A stretch of 64,000 bases of DNA from Bradyrhizobium archetypum (GCF_013114835.1 NZ_JAAVLW010000005.1:682001-746000); one strand, 5' to 3'; positions 17,277 to 27,625 are shown, numbered from the stretch's first letter. Program-made: numbers and translations. Notes: generated from the sequence alone by a model not told the origin.

Positions 17277-17747
17277 TCACTGCGCCTGCATGCCGATGCC
17301 GGCTGACTTGATGATCGGCCAGCATTTTTCGATCTCGGCCTTCTGGGAGGCGGCCTGGCGCTCCGAGGTCTGCTGTGCACGTGGCGCGACGTCGAGGCCC
17401 AGTTCGGAAAAGCGCTTCTGGATTGCGGGATCGGCCAGCGCCTCCACGGTTGCCGCATTTGCGATGATGTCCTTCTGCGTGCCCTTCGCCCAGAAGCCGA
17501 ACCAGCCGGACATATTGAGCCCCTTCACGCCGCTCTCGTCCGATGTCGGAATGTCGGGCATCGAGGCCGAGCGCATCGGCGAGAGATTGGCCAGCGCCTT
17601 GATCTTGCCGGCGCGGATTTGCGGCAGCGCCACCGCGCCCTGCACCACCAGCAAGTCCACTGTGCCGGAGACGAGATCGGTCATCGCCGGCCTGCGCCGC
17701 GACAGGGAATGAACTGCACCTTCTGCCTGGTCAGGTTCTCTCTGTTG
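17277..17747 (-). pseudogene. Truncated, frameshifted tctC-type binding protein gene
   Basis: The 135-codon frame at 17277-17684 is only the C-terminal half of a Bug/TctC protein: T-D-L-V-S-G-T-V-D-L-L, then L-P-Q-I-R-A-G-K-I-K-A-L-A-N and G-W-F-G-F-W-A-K-G-T. Just upstream, in another frame, 17690-17747 encodes R-Q-K-V-Q-F-I-P-C-R-G-A-G, the expected preceding segment; restoring one base near 17690 joins them as RGAG-PA-MTDLV. The N-terminal half with the signal peptide is missing, and the fragment abuts the stop of the RraA-family gene. It is a relic of a deletion. Confidence 0.8.
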
Positions 17748-17765
17748 AGAATTCCGACTTTTCCG

Positions 17766-18485
17766 TCAGTGGATCTCCGCCGAGCGCTTCAGCGCCTCTT
17801 TCAGCTTCTCGAGCGAGAAGTCGGGGCTTCGTGCGATCTCCAGGATCGGCGTCTCGCGGCGGCCGCAGAGTTCGGCGGCTTCCGGAATCTTCGCCGCGAC
17901 ATCGATGGGGATCACGATGGCGCCATGCTGGTCGGCATGGATCAGATCGTCGGAATGCACCGTCATGCCGGCAACGCGCACTTCGCCGCCCCAGCTTTCG
18001 GCATGAACCCAGGCATGCGACGGGCCGATCGAGCCGGCCAGCGCCTGGAAGCCCGGCGCCCATTGCGGGATGTCGCGGATCGAGCCGTCGGTGATGACGC
18101 CGAGGCAGCCGAGCGCCTTGTGCACGTTGCTCTGCACCTCGCCCCAGAACGCGCCGTAGCCGACGTCGGCACCGTCGATATCCTGGATCACGGTGATGCG
18201 CGGGCCAAAGCCGGTGCCGACATATTCATAATAGGCGATGCGGCGGCGGGCCTGCTCGTCAGGCGGAAGCGTGGATTTGAGCACCGAGCGGATCGTCACG
18301 GTGCGGGCATAGCCCACCATCGGCGGCAGGTTCGGAAACGGGCAGACCAGCGGCTTGGTGGTGTAGCCGATCAGCCGGCGTTCGGGCGCGACGATCTCCA
18401 TCGCATTGCAGATCGTCGGCGTGTCATAGCGCGCCAGCGCCTCGAGGACGGAAGCAGGCAACGGGGCGGTAGCGGCTTTGTTCAC
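17766..18485 (-). CDS. RraA/HMG-aldolase family protein
   Basis: 239 residues from GTG 18485, chosen because AGGAGAG stands 8 bases upstream; the ATG at 18569 lacks one. The family signature G-V-I-T-D-G-S-I-R-D is seen near 131-140, with W-G-G-E-V and H-A-D-Q-H-G-A-I-V-I-P further on. Members are either RNase E inhibitors (RraA proper, about 160 residues) or, as this length and the neighbouring binding-protein relic suggest, metal-dependent 4-hydroxy-4-methyl-2-oxoglutarate or oxaloacetate-cleaving enzymes. An enzyme role in organic-acid catabolism is favoured. Confidence 0.85.
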   Translation of the reverse strand: MNKAATAPLPASVLEALARYDTPTICNAMEIVAPERRLIGYTTKPLVCPFPNLPPMVGYARTVTIRSVLKSTLPPDEQARRRIAYYEYVGTGFGPRITVIQDIDGADVGYGAFWGEVQSNVHKALGCLGVITDGSIRDIPQWAPGFQALAGSIGPSHAWVHAESWGGEVRVAGMTVHSDDLIHADQHGAIVIPIDVAAKIPEAAELCGRRETPILEIARSPDFSLEKLKEALKRSAEIH

Positions 18486-18616
18486 GGCGTTCTCTCCTGA
18501 TTTTTCGGCCCGGCTCTTTGAGGCCGTACGTCGCAAAAGCCCTATAGCCGAGATTGGAGGAGAACCCAACTCGGCAGCCGCTCATGGCAGATATATCGGA
18601 AAGTTGCGCTGGACGA

Positions 18617-19507
18617 TCAGTTCAGACGCGCAGGCCGCTTGTCCTCGGTGTCATCAGGAGCTGGTGCAAACGTCGGCGCGGGAGTTGATGGCGCAGCAGC
18701 ATCAGCCGTTGCGGACGGCTGCGCCTGCGCCGCGGCGGCATTGCGCTCATGGTCGCGATAGGACTTCCAGCCCCAGGGCAAGCTCACGAGATAGAGCACC
18801 GAGCCGATCGAAAGGATGTGCCAGGGGTAGCCGATCAGAAGCGCGACGAAGAACACCACGGAGACGAAAACCGGCAGCACCATTTCCGGCGGTACCCGCA
18901 TCTTCACCGTCTTGCCGGAAAATACCGGCAGCCGCGACACCATCAGGAACGCGATTATCAGCGTGTAGACCGCGGTCAGCGCAGCCGGCGGCTTGGAGAT
19001 GCCGAGAAACGCCAGATAGAACGGCAGCATCGCAAGGATCGCACCGGCTGGCGCCGGCACGCCGGTGAAATAATTCGCCGCAAAGGCAGGTTTGTTCGGA
19101 TCGTCGATGCTGGCGTTGAACCGCGCCAGCCGCAGGCCGCCGGCGATCGCGAACACCATCGCCGCGATCCAGCCGCCATTGTTCAACTCCTGGAGCTGCC
19201 AGAAATACAGCATCAGGCCGGGGGCGACGCCGAAATTGACGAAATCCGCCAGGCTATCGAGTTCGGCGCCGAATTTCGACTGGCCCTTGATCATGCGCGC
19301 GACGCGCCCGTCCACTCCGTCGAGCACCGCTGCAAACACGATGGCCGCGACCGCGAGCTCCATCCGTCCTTCGATCGACAGGCGGATCGCCGTCAGGCCC
19401 GCACAGATCGCGAGCAACGTGATGACGTTGGGCACGAGCATCCGCACCGGGATCGGGCGAAACCGGCGGCGGCGCAGTTCAGGGTATTTGGGGTCCGGGA
19501 TCAGCAT
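18617..19507 (-). CDS. pssA: CDP-diacylglycerol-serine O-phosphatidyltransferase PssA
   Basis: 296 residues. The CDP-alcohol phosphatidyltransferase motif D-G-x2-A-R-x8-G-x3-D-x3-D is complete at 66-88 (D66, G67, A70, R71, G80, D84, D88). About six to eight membrane helices follow, then a Pro/Ala-rich tail of about 45 residues. It makes phosphatidylserine from CDP-diacylglycerol and serine. It lies 78 bases downstream of psd, the next enzyme, on the same strand, so the pair form a phosphatidylethanolamine unit. Confidence 0.95.
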   Translation of the reverse strand: MLIPDPKYPELRRRRFRPIPVRMLVPNVITLLAICAGLTAIRLSIEGRMELAVAAIVFAAVLDGVDGRVARMIKGQSKFGAELDSLADFVNFGVAPGLMLYFWQLQELNNGGWIAAMVFAIAGGLRLARFNASIDDPNKPAFAANYFTGVPAPAGAILAMLPFYLAFLGISKPPAALTAVYTLIIAFLMVSRLPVFSGKTVKMRVPPEMVLPVFVSVVFFVALLIGYPWHILSIGSVLYLVSLPWGWKSYRDHERNAAAAQAQPSATADAAAPSTPAPTFAPAPDDTEDKRPARLN

Positions 19508-19585
19508 GGCCAGCCATTATATAGCAAGCAGCAGGCCGGTTCGCCATTGGTCACCGCCTACCCCTTTTGGCCGCCCTGAACGCGG

Positions 19586-20284
19586 TTAATCCGCGCGGAA
19601 CGTCCGACCGTGCTCGGTTAAGCCAAAATCCGCCAAAATCGTCTCGCCGGCGATCGCGGTCTGGCCCTCGGAAACCAGCGCTTTGCTGCCTTCGGGCAGA
19701 TAGACGTCCAACCGCGAGCCGAAACGGATCAGGCCGAACCGCTCGCCGGCGCCGATCGACTGGCCTTCGCGCACGAATGAGACAATCCGCCGCGCCACCA
19801 GGCCCGCGATCTGGACGACGCCGATGCGGCCATTTGTCGTCGAGATGACCAGCGAATTGCGCTCATTGTCTTCGCTGGCCTTGTCGAGTTCGGCATTGAT
19901 GAAGGCGCCGGGCCGGTAGGCGATGCGGTCGATCCGGCCGGTCACCGGGCTGCGGTTCACGTGGCAATTGAACACGCTCATGAAGATCGAGACACGCGGC
20001 AGCGGCCGGTCGCCGAGACCGAGTTCGGGCGGCGGCAACACTTGCGCGATCATCGAGACGCGGCCATCGGCCGGCGACACCACGATGCCGTCGCGCACCG
20101 GCGTGACACGAACCGGATCGCGGAAGAACAGCGCGCACCAGACGGTCAGGCCGGTGCCGATCCAGCCGAGAGGCGTCCAGATCCAGAACAGGATCAGGCT
20201 GACCAGCGCAAAGCCGCCGATGAAAGGATAGCCCTCGGGATGGATCGGCGGGATCTGCGCGCGGATGGAATTCGCAATCGACAT
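19586..20284 (-). CDS. psd: Phosphatidylserine decarboxylase Psd
   Basis: 232 residues, the short form of the enzyme. Two membrane segments at about 20-52 anchor it. The self-cleavage site is R-F-G-S-R with G189-S190; S190 would become the pyruvoyl group. V-S-P-A-D-G-R-V near 69-76 and N-C-H-V-N-R-S-P-V near 106-114 are conserved. It converts phosphatidylserine to phosphatidylethanolamine at the inner membrane. The gene precedes pssA in the same transcript direction and follows the ABC exporter gene by 53 bases. Confidence 0.95.
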   Translation of the reverse strand: MSIANSIRAQIPPIHPEGYPFIGGFALVSLILFWIWTPLGWIGTGLTVWCALFFRDPVRVTPVRDGIVVSPADGRVSMIAQVLPPPELGLGDRPLPRVSIFMSVFNCHVNRSPVTGRIDRIAYRPGAFINAELDKASEDNERNSLVISTTNGRIGVVQIAGLVARRIVSFVREGQSIGAGERFGLIRFGSRLDVYLPEGSKALVSEGQTAIAGETILADFGLTEHGRTFRAD

Positions 20285-20305
20285 CGAGGCTCACTGTTGT
20301 CTGGG

Positions 20306-20321
20306 CTTCCCGTTCGGGAAG
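20306..20321. other. Short hairpin between the ABC exporter and psd
   Basis: CTTCCC at 20306-20311 and GGGAAG at 20316-20321 flank a 4-base loop in the 53-base gap. There is no T-run on either strand, so it is not a typical terminator; it could be an attenuating or RNA-processing hairpin within an operon. Confidence 0.3.
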
Positions 20322-20337
20322 TAGCGCCGTATTTGGA

Positions 20338-22335
20338 TTATTCCGCGGCGGTTGCCAAGGGATCTTTAGACAAGGGATCTTTGGCCTGATCCTTGGGCTG
20401 CTCATTGAGCGGATCGTCGACCGGCGGCGGCGCGCGGTTCGGCGCGATGTTGTCGTCGTCGATCTGCGCGAGCTTCTCCCGCGCCGCCTCGGCTTCGCGC
20501 TGCCTGTTCCACATGCTGGCATAGAGCCCGCCGGCGGCCAGAAGCCTGACGTGGGTGCCGCGCTCGGCGATCCGTCCTTGATCCAGCACGATAATTTCAT
20601 CGGCTCCGACGATGGTCGAGAGCCGGTGCGCGATCACGAGCGAGGTGCGGCCGCGCGAGACGCGCTCCAGCGCTTCCTGGATTTCGTGTTCGGTGTGGCT
20701 ATCGAGCGCCGATGTCGCCTCATCCAGCACCAGAATCGGCGGCGCCTTCAAGACCGTGCGCGCAATCGCCACGCGCTGCTTCTCGCCACCTGACAATTTC
20801 AGGCCGCGTTCGCCGACCTGGGTCTCGTAGCCCTTCGGCGAGCTTTTGATGAAGGCGTCGATCTGCGCCAGTTGCGCCGCCTCTTCCACCTCGGCATCGC
20901 CAGCGTCCCATCGGCCGTAGCGGATGTTGTAGCGGATTGTGTCGTTGAACAGCACGGTATCCTGCGGCACCATGCCAATCGACGCGCGCAGGCTCGCCTG
21001 GGTGACGTTTCGGATATCCTGGCCGTCGATCAGGATGCGGCCCGCGGAGACGTCGTAAAGACGAAACAGCAATCGCGAAATCGTCGACTTGCCGGCGCCG
21101 GAGGGGCCGACAATCGCAACGGTCTTGCCGGCGGGCACCTCGAAGCTCAGGCCTTTCAGGATCGGCCGCTCCGGATCATAGGCAAAGCGCACGTCGTCGA
21201 AGCGCACACTGCCCGCGGTGACTGCGAGCGGTGCGGCGCCTTCGATATCCTTGATCTCCGGATTGCGCGACAGCACGTTGAACATCTTCTCGATGTCGAT
21301 GATCGCCTGCTTGATCTCGCGATAGACCATGCCCATGAAATTCAGTGGCTGATAGAGCTGGATCATCATGGCGTTGACCATGACGAAATCGCCAACCGTG
21401 TTGGTGCCGTTGCGCACGCCGAGCGCGCACATCAGCATGGTCGCGGTGAGACCGACCGTAAAAATGACCGCCTGCCCGGTGTTGAGCACCGCCAGCGAGG
21501 TATAGGTCTTGACGCTGTTATGCTCGTAACGCTCCATCGAACGGTCGTAACGCTCGGCCTCGCGCGCCTCGGCGCTGAAATATTTCACCGTCTCGTAGTT
21601 GAGCAGCGAGTCGATCGCCTTGGTGTTCGCTTCGGTGTCGGAATCATTCATCTTGCGGCGGATTTCGATCCGCCATTCGGTGGCGATGTAGGTGTAATAC
21701 ATGTAGATCACGACGGTGATCGCGGTGACCAGCACGTAGCGCCAGTCAAACTGCCACAGCAGCACGGCCATCAACAGCGACACCTCGACGATCGTCGGGA
21801 TCAACTGCAGGATCACCATCCGCACGATCACCTCGATGCCGGTGCGGCCGCGCTCCAGGACGCGCGTCAGGCCGCCGGTCTTGCGCTCCAGGTGAAAGCG
21901 CAGCGACAATTCGTGCATGTGAACGAAGGTGATGTAGGCGAGCTTGCGCACCGCATGCATCGCAACACGCGCAAAGATGCCGTCACGCCATTGCGTCAGC
22001 ACCGCCATCAGGACGCGCACCGCGCCGTAGCTTGCGGTCATCAGCAGCGGCGAGGCGATCAGCCACAGCATCCAGTTCGACGCCTCGACCGGCGCCGTGC
22101 CCATACCGTTCAGCGCATCGATCGCCCATTTGAAGGTGAAGGGCACCGTCAGCGTCGCGAGCTTCGCGGCGAGCAGCAGCACCATCGACCAGACCACGCG
22201 CATCTTCAGGTCGGCGCGGTCGCCCGGCCAGATATAGGGCCACAAATGCACCAGCGTCCCGGTCAGGGTCGCTTTTTCGGCAGGGTTGTCGGCCGGAGGC
22301 TGTGCGGTACGGCTAAGCGAATCAGCATCAGCCAT
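20338..22335 (-). CDS. ATM1-type ABC exporter (fused permease and ATPase)
   Basis: 665 residues from ATG 22335 (a GTG at 22365 is the alternative). Six membrane helices in the first 330 residues, then an ATPase domain with Walker A G-P-S-G-A-G-K-S-T, signature L-S-G-G-E-K-Q-R-V-A, Walker B I-L-V-L-D-E-A-T-S-A-L-D and the H-loop A-H-R-L-S-T. The opening L-W-P-Y-I-W-P and the M-G-M-V-Y-R-E-I-K-Q-A-I-I-D-I-E-K-M segment match the HMT1/ATM1 group, which exports glutathione-linked metal or sulfur compounds. The C-terminal tail has a repeated Asp-Pro-Leu pattern (D-P-L-N, D-P-L-S, D-P-L-A). Confidence 0.92.
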   Translation of the reverse strand: MADADSLSRTAQPPADNPAEKATLTGTLVHLWPYIWPGDRADLKMRVVWSMVLLLAAKLATLTVPFTFKWAIDALNGMGTAPVEASNWMLWLIASPLLMTASYGAVRVLMAVLTQWRDGIFARVAMHAVRKLAYITFVHMHELSLRFHLERKTGGLTRVLERGRTGIEVIVRMVILQLIPTIVEVSLLMAVLLWQFDWRYVLVTAITVVIYMYYTYIATEWRIEIRRKMNDSDTEANTKAIDSLLNYETVKYFSAEAREAERYDRSMERYEHNSVKTYTSLAVLNTGQAVIFTVGLTATMLMCALGVRNGTNTVGDFVMVNAMMIQLYQPLNFMGMVYREIKQAIIDIEKMFNVLSRNPEIKDIEGAAPLAVTAGSVRFDDVRFAYDPERPILKGLSFEVPAGKTVAIVGPSGAGKSTISRLLFRLYDVSAGRILIDGQDIRNVTQASLRASIGMVPQDTVLFNDTIRYNIRYGRWDAGDAEVEEAAQLAQIDAFIKSSPKGYETQVGERGLKLSGGEKQRVAIARTVLKAPPILVLDEATSALDSHTEHEIQEALERVSRGRTSLVIAHRLSTIVGADEIIVLDQGRIAERGTHVRLLAAGGLYASMWNRQREAEAAREKLAQIDDDNIAPNRAPPPVDDPLNEQPKDQAKDPLSKDPLATAAE

Positions 22336-22440
22336 TGCTGTCGCGCCCAACGCAAAGAGGCGCACCGGCCGCCGTCAGATGGTCTCGGATGATCTGCATA
22401 CGCCCGTCATATAAAGCGTTTAATCCTGCCGTACAGCCTT

Positions 22441-22456
22441 GAAAGATAAATCTTTC
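22441..22456. promoter_or_regulatory. Inverted repeat in the exporter/LOG divergent region
   Basis: GAAAGA-TAAA-TCTTTC lies between the divergent ABC exporter and LOG-family genes, about 100 bases from either start. It may be an operator shared by both, but it may also be chance in a locally AT-rich stretch. Confidence 0.25.
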
Positions 22457-22538
22457 CCCGGTTTGGTTTGATTTCGGGCCTATTTCTGCTGCATCAGCGA
22501 AGTCAACCAGACTTGAGCTTTTCTGGGTGCAGTGCCAC

Positions 22539-23153
22539 ATGGTCTCCATGGATCAAATCAAAACTGTCTGCGTCTATTGCGGCTCCGGCCCCGGTTCCAG
22601 CCCCCGCTTTGTCGAAGCCGCCATCGCCCTGGGAAAGACGTTCGCCGAGAACAAAATCCGCCTCGTCTATGGCGGCGGATCGGTCGGGCTGATGGGCGCG
22701 ATCGCAAAGTCCACGCTGGATCATGGCGGCCTGGTCACCGGCATCATCCCGGATTTTCTGCGATCGCGCGAACACATGTTGACGCGCGTCCAGGAGATGA
22801 TCGTCACGCCCGACATGCACGAGCGCAAGCGGCTGATGTTCGAACACTCCGACGCCTTCGTCGCGCTGCCCGGCGGCGTCGGCACCCTGGAAGAGCTGGT
22901 CGAGCAGATGACCTGGCAGCAGCTCGGCCGTCATTCCAAGCCGGTTCTGCTCGCCAATATCGACGGCTTCTGGGAGCCGCTGATCGCGCTGCTGGCACAT
23001 ATGCGCGAAACCGAATTCATCCGCCCGGGACTGAACGTCAACATCCTCAAGGCTGAACGGGTCGAGGACATCGTGCCGAGGCTGCGCGCCGCCGCATCGC
23101 GTGCGCCCGAAGGCGCCAGGGAAATGGCGCCAGAATTGGCGCGGAAGCTCTAG
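22539..23153 (+). CDS. LOG family protein (TIGR00730)
   Basis: 204 residues from ATG 22539; ATG 22548 (MDQIKTVCVYCGSG) is equally possible and GTG 22527 less so, and none has a clear ribosome binding site. Signatures: Y-G-G-G-S-V-G-L-M-G near 44 and the catalytic P-G-G-V-G-T-L-E-E-L near 110. Members split nucleotide 5'-monophosphates to base plus ribose 5-phosphate; plant-associated bacteria and plants use them to release cytokinins. It is convergent with the VOC gene, 12 bases apart. Confidence 0.9.
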   Translation: MVSMDQIKTVCVYCGSGPGSSPRFVEAAIALGKTFAENKIRLVYGGGSVGLMGAIAKSTLDHGGLVTGIIPDFLRSREHMLTRVQEMIVTPDMHERKRLMFEHSDAFVALPGGVGTLEELVEQMTWQQLGRHSKPVLLANIDGFWEPLIALLAHMRETEFIRPGLNVNILKAERVEDIVPRLRAAASRAPEGAREMAPELARKL

Positions 23154-23165
23154 GCCGCCACGGCC

Positions 23166-23543
23166 TCACTCACTTGGAAACGTCACGGCTTCGATGCGGT
23201 TGCCATCGGGATCGATGACAAACGCCGCGTAGTATTTCACGCGATCATGCGGGCGAATGCCCGGCGCGCCGTCGGAACGGCCGCCGGCACTGACCGCGGC
23301 TGCGTGAAACGCATCGACATCGCCGGTCGTTTTGGCCCGAAGGCAGATATGCGTGCCGCTTTCGTGCGGCACCGGCATCATGCCGGCGCGAAGGTTGATC
23401 CAGAATTCGGGATAAGTCTTACCGAAGCCGATCGTGGCGGGACGGCTGACGAGGCGCGAAAGGCCGAGCGTTGCAAGCGTTGCTTCATAAAAACGCGCGG
23501 CGCGTTCGAGATCGCTGACGCCGACGGAGATGTGGTCGATCAT
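23166..23543 (-). CDS. VOC (glyoxalase/bleomycin-resistance) family protein
   Basis: 125 residues forming one VOC fold: M-I-D-H-I-S-V-G-V-S-D at the start with metal-ligand H4, R-F-Y near 17-19, G-T-H-I-C-L-R near 63-69, and D-P-D-G-N-R-I-E-A-V-T at the C-terminus supplying the final Glu ligand. Such proteins dimerise to form metal-dependent lyases, dioxygenases or isomerases; no substrate can be named. The palindromic repeat B lies just upstream of its start. Confidence 0.85.
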   Translation of the reverse strand: MIDHISVGVSDLERAARFYEATLATLGLSRLVSRPATIGFGKTYPEFWINLRAGMMPVPHESGTHICLRAKTTGDVDAFHAAAVSAGGRSDGAPGIRPHDRVKYYAAFVIDPDGNRIEAVTFPSE

Positions 23544-23563
23544 GGAATGGCCCCTGCTCTCTG

Positions 23564-23649
23564 CCCGTCATTGCGAGCGAAGCGAAGCAATCCATACTCT
23601 CTTGCGGTGCGATGGATTGCTTCGTCGCTGCGCTCCTCGCAATAACGGT
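23564..23649. repeat. Palindromic intergenic repeat, copy B
   Basis: The left arm begins CCCGTCATTGCGAGCGAAGC and contains GAAGCAATCCA; the right arm contains TGGATTGCTTCGTCGCTGCG and ends in CTCGCAATAACGG. Arms and spacing match the copy at 17161-17248, but the spacer differs. It sits between the VOC gene and the end of cimA. Confidence 0.85.
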
Positions 23650-23673
23650 GTATGCCGCACCGCCTTGCGCACC

Positions 23674-25272
23674 TCACGCCGGTGCGCCCGACTTCACCAG
23701 CTTGTAGACCACGGAGTCCATCAGCGCCTGGAACGAGGCGTCGATGATATTGGGCGAGACGCCGATGGTGGTCCAGCTCTCGCCATTTTCGTCCTCGCTC
23801 TCGATCAGCACCCGCGTCACCGCTTCAGTGCCGCCATTGAGGATACGCACACGGTAATCGATCAGCTTCAGGCCCTCGATGTATTTCTGGTACTTGCCGA
23901 GATCCTTGCGCAGGGCGACGTCGAGCGCGTTGACGGGGCCGTTGCCTTCCGCTGCCGAGATCAGCCGCTCGCCGGCGACATCGACCTTGACCACGGCAAG
24001 TGCCACCGTGACGCGCTGGCCGTTGGCGTTGTAGCGCTGCTCGACATTGACGTCGAACTGCTCGACCTTGAAATATTCCGGCACCCGACCAAGCGTGCGC
24101 CGCGCCAACAGATCGAACGAAGCGTTGGCGGATTCATAGGCGAAGCCCGCCGCCTCCCGCTCCTTCAGCTCCTCGACCAGTCGCGCGAGTTTTGGATCGT
24201 TCTTCTCGTATGGAATGCCGGCGCGGTCGAGCTCGGCCATTACGTTGGAGCGGCCGGCCTGATCGGAGACCAGCACCTTGCGGTGATTGCCGACGGATTC
24301 CGGCGACACGTGTTCGTAGGTTTGCGGGTCTTTCAGAACGGCGGAGGCATGGATGCCGGTCTTGGTTACGAAGGCGCTCTCGCCGACATAGGGCGCGTGG
24401 CGGTTGGGCGCACGATTGAGCATGTCGTCGAGGGTACGCGACACCTTCATCAGGGTCGCGAGCTTTTCCGCGGTGACGCCGATCTCGAAGGCGTCGGAGA
24501 ATTCGTTCTTCAGGCACAGCGTCGGGATCAGCGAACAGAGATTGGCGTTGCCGCAGCGCTCGCCGAGCCCGTTCAGCGTGCCCTGGATCTGCCGTGCGCC
24601 GGCGCGCACCGCGGCCAGCGAATTGGCGACCGCCTGCTCGGTATCGTTATGGGCGTGGATGCCGACATGGCTGCTGGGGATATGCTTAGTGACGGCGCCG
24701 ACGATGACCTCGATCTCATGCGGCATGGTGCCGCCGTTGGTGTCGCACAACACCACCCAGCGCGCGCCGGACTCATAGGCCGCGCGAGCGCATGCGAGCG
24801 CGAAATCGGCGTTTTCCTTGTAGCCGTCGAAGAAATGCTCGCAGTCGACCATCACCTCGCGCCCTGCCGCCTTCGCAGCCGTGACGCTGTCGCGGATCGA
24901 GGCGAGGTTCTCCTCGTTGGTGGTCTCGAGCGCCACCCGCACCTGGTAGGCGGAGGATTTTGCGACGAAGCAGATCGCATCGGCCTTCGCATCGATGAGC
25001 GCCGCCAGCCCCGGATCGTTCGAGGCCGAGCGGCCCGGGCGGCGCGTCATGCCGAATGCGGTGAATTTGGAGTGCTGCAGGTTCGGCTTGTCGGCGAAGA
25101 ATTCTGTATCGGTCGGGTTGGCCCCGGGATAGCCGCCCTCGACATAGTCGATGCCGAGTTCATCGAGCATCTGCGCAATGATCTGCTTGTCATGCAGCGT
25201 GAAATCGACGCCGTTGGTCTGTGCGCCATCGCGCAGCGTGGTGTCGAACAGATAAAGGCGTTCGCGGCTCAT
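23674..25272 (-). CDS. cimA: (R)-citramalate synthase CimA
   Basis: 532 residues. An HMGL/isopropylmalate-synthase-type TIM barrel with the D-T-T-L-R-D-G-A-Q motif at about 9-17 and H-x-H (G-I-H-A-H-N-D-T) near 205, followed by a C-terminal regulatory (LeuA dimer) domain. Length and domain order fit the TIGR00977 citramalate synthase group, which condenses pyruvate and acetyl-CoA as the first step of the threonine-independent isoleucine route. The ATG at 25272 overlaps the stop of the acetyltransferase gene (ATGA), which decides the start. Confidence 0.93.
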   Translation of the reverse strand: MSRERLYLFDTTLRDGAQTNGVDFTLHDKQIIAQMLDELGIDYVEGGYPGANPTDTEFFADKPNLQHSKFTAFGMTRRPGRSASNDPGLAALIDAKADAICFVAKSSAYQVRVALETTNEENLASIRDSVTAAKAAGREVMVDCEHFFDGYKENADFALACARAAYESGARWVVLCDTNGGTMPHEIEVIVGAVTKHIPSSHVGIHAHNDTEQAVANSLAAVRAGARQIQGTLNGLGERCGNANLCSLIPTLCLKNEFSDAFEIGVTAEKLATLMKVSRTLDDMLNRAPNRHAPYVGESAFVTKTGIHASAVLKDPQTYEHVSPESVGNHRKVLVSDQAGRSNVMAELDRAGIPYEKNDPKLARLVEELKEREAAGFAYESANASFDLLARRTLGRVPEYFKVEQFDVNVEQRYNANGQRVTVALAVVKVDVAGERLISAAEGNGPVNALDVALRKDLGKYQKYIEGLKLIDYRVRILNGGTEAVTRVLIESEDENGESWTTIGVSPNIIDASFQALMDSVVYKLVKSGAPA

Positions 25273-25781
25273 GTCGGCGCTCCCGGCGCGGCGCCATTGG
25301 CCAGCGCCTTCTGCATCGTGGTGTTGGCAAGCCATTCGCCGTTGAGCGAGACGGTGTTGCGCTGCTTAGGCGTATAGCCGCGCTTCCTGAACAACGGCTC
25401 TGCCGTGTCGCTGGCATCGACCGTCAGGGTTTTCACGCCGCGCGCGCCGGCAAGTTTCTCCAGCGCATCGACCAGCATGGTCGCAACGCCCTGCCCCGCG
25501 ACGCTCGGATGGACGAACAGCATGTCGATATGATCGGCGCCCTTGAGCGAGGCGAAGCCAACTGGCGCGTTCTGGATCGTCGCGATCAGCGTCAGCTGCC
25601 CGGCGAGTTTCTTGCCGAACGCCGCTTCATCCTCGGCGGCAGCCGCCCAGGCCTCCTGCTGCGCTTCGCTGTAGTCGTCGCCGGTCAGTCCTTCGATGGC
25701 GGCAACGAAGATCGCCGCCAGCATCGGAACATCCGCGGGCAGAAACGGCCGCAGGCCGGGTTTGGGCAATGCCTGTCCCAT
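25269..25781 (-). CDS. GNAT family N-acetyltransferase
   Basis: 170 residues with the GNAT pattern: D-M-L-F-V-H-P-S-V-A-G-Q-G-V-A-T-M-L-V-D at about 85-104, where V-x-P-x3-G-x-G binds acetyl-CoA, and a C-terminal R-K-R-G-Y-T near 132. The acceptor is unknown. It starts 4 bases after the microprotein and its stop overlaps the cimA start, so it is made together with CimA. Confidence 0.88.
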   Translation of the reverse strand: MGQALPKPGLRPFLPADVPMLAAIFVAAIEGLTGDDYSEAQQEAWAAAAEDEAAFGKKLAGQLTLIATIQNAPVGFASLKGADHIDMLFVHPSVAGQGVATMLVDALEKLAGARGVKTLTVDASDTAEPLFRKRGYTPKQRNTVSLNGEWLANTTMQKALANGAAPGAPT

Positions 25782-25785
25782 CTCG

Positions 25786-25898
25786 TCAAAACACTCCGAA
25801 CAGCCGCAAGGCCAGGCCGACCGCGGCGACGATCAGCGCCCATTTGATGAAGATGTAGTAGCGCCAGTGCTTCGGGAACGGCGTATCGGGCTTTTCCA

Positions 25899-25899
<1 letters not shown>
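25786..25899 (-). CDS. 37-residue membrane microprotein between cysS and the acetyltransferase
   Basis: A short ORF, MEKPDTPFPKHWRYYIFI and onward: polar, basic N-terminus and one membrane helix at about 15-34 (IFIKWALIVAAVGLAL). Its ATG (25899-25897) overlaps the cysS TGA by one base (TGATG), and its stop is 4 bases before the next start, so both junctions point to translation within the operon. No family is known to me. Tight packing and clean topology make it likely real. Confidence 0.7.
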
Positions 25900-27314
<1,415 letters not shown>

Positions 27315-27625
27315 GGCAAACCCATCCCTTGCGGCCGGGCGTCCAGTGATCTCAGTTTTTGAGAAAAGACGGCCTCAGCCAGCGAATCGCTAGCTAATAA
27401 TCTCGCGGCAAATGCTGCAGATGGCGAGGAAACCGTTCATGTTCCACCATTGCGGTATCGCGCGCACGCCGTCAAGGCCTTGCTTGTGCCCGATTTGAGG
27501 CGGATCAGGTCGGCAAATCCCACCATTCGCTGCGCCCCAAAGGCTAATCAAGGTTCATGGTTAATCATTATTAACACTTTGGGCCTAGTTCTGGACGCCG
27601 TCCCTTCCCCTGCCGGTGCCTTTCC
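27315..27625. other. Divergent intergenic region with a TTAA palindrome
   Basis: About 311 bases before cysS and before the small exported protein. GTTAAT-CATT-ATTAAC at 27560-27575 is a good palindrome. It resembles a CtrA site but has six instead of seven bases between TTAA and TTAAC, so it was not called as one. No gene is visible. Confidence 0.45.

Noticed and set aside
20872..22392. 506-codon plus-strand frame
   Set aside because: Entirely antisense to the ABC exporter, whose Walker and signature motifs are unmistakable.
23530..25377. 615-codon plus-strand frame
   Set aside because: Antisense to cimA; composition and lack of motifs mark it as a shadow.
27561..27575. CtrA box upstream of the small exported protein
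   Set aside because: TTAA and TTAAC are separated by six, not seven, bases.
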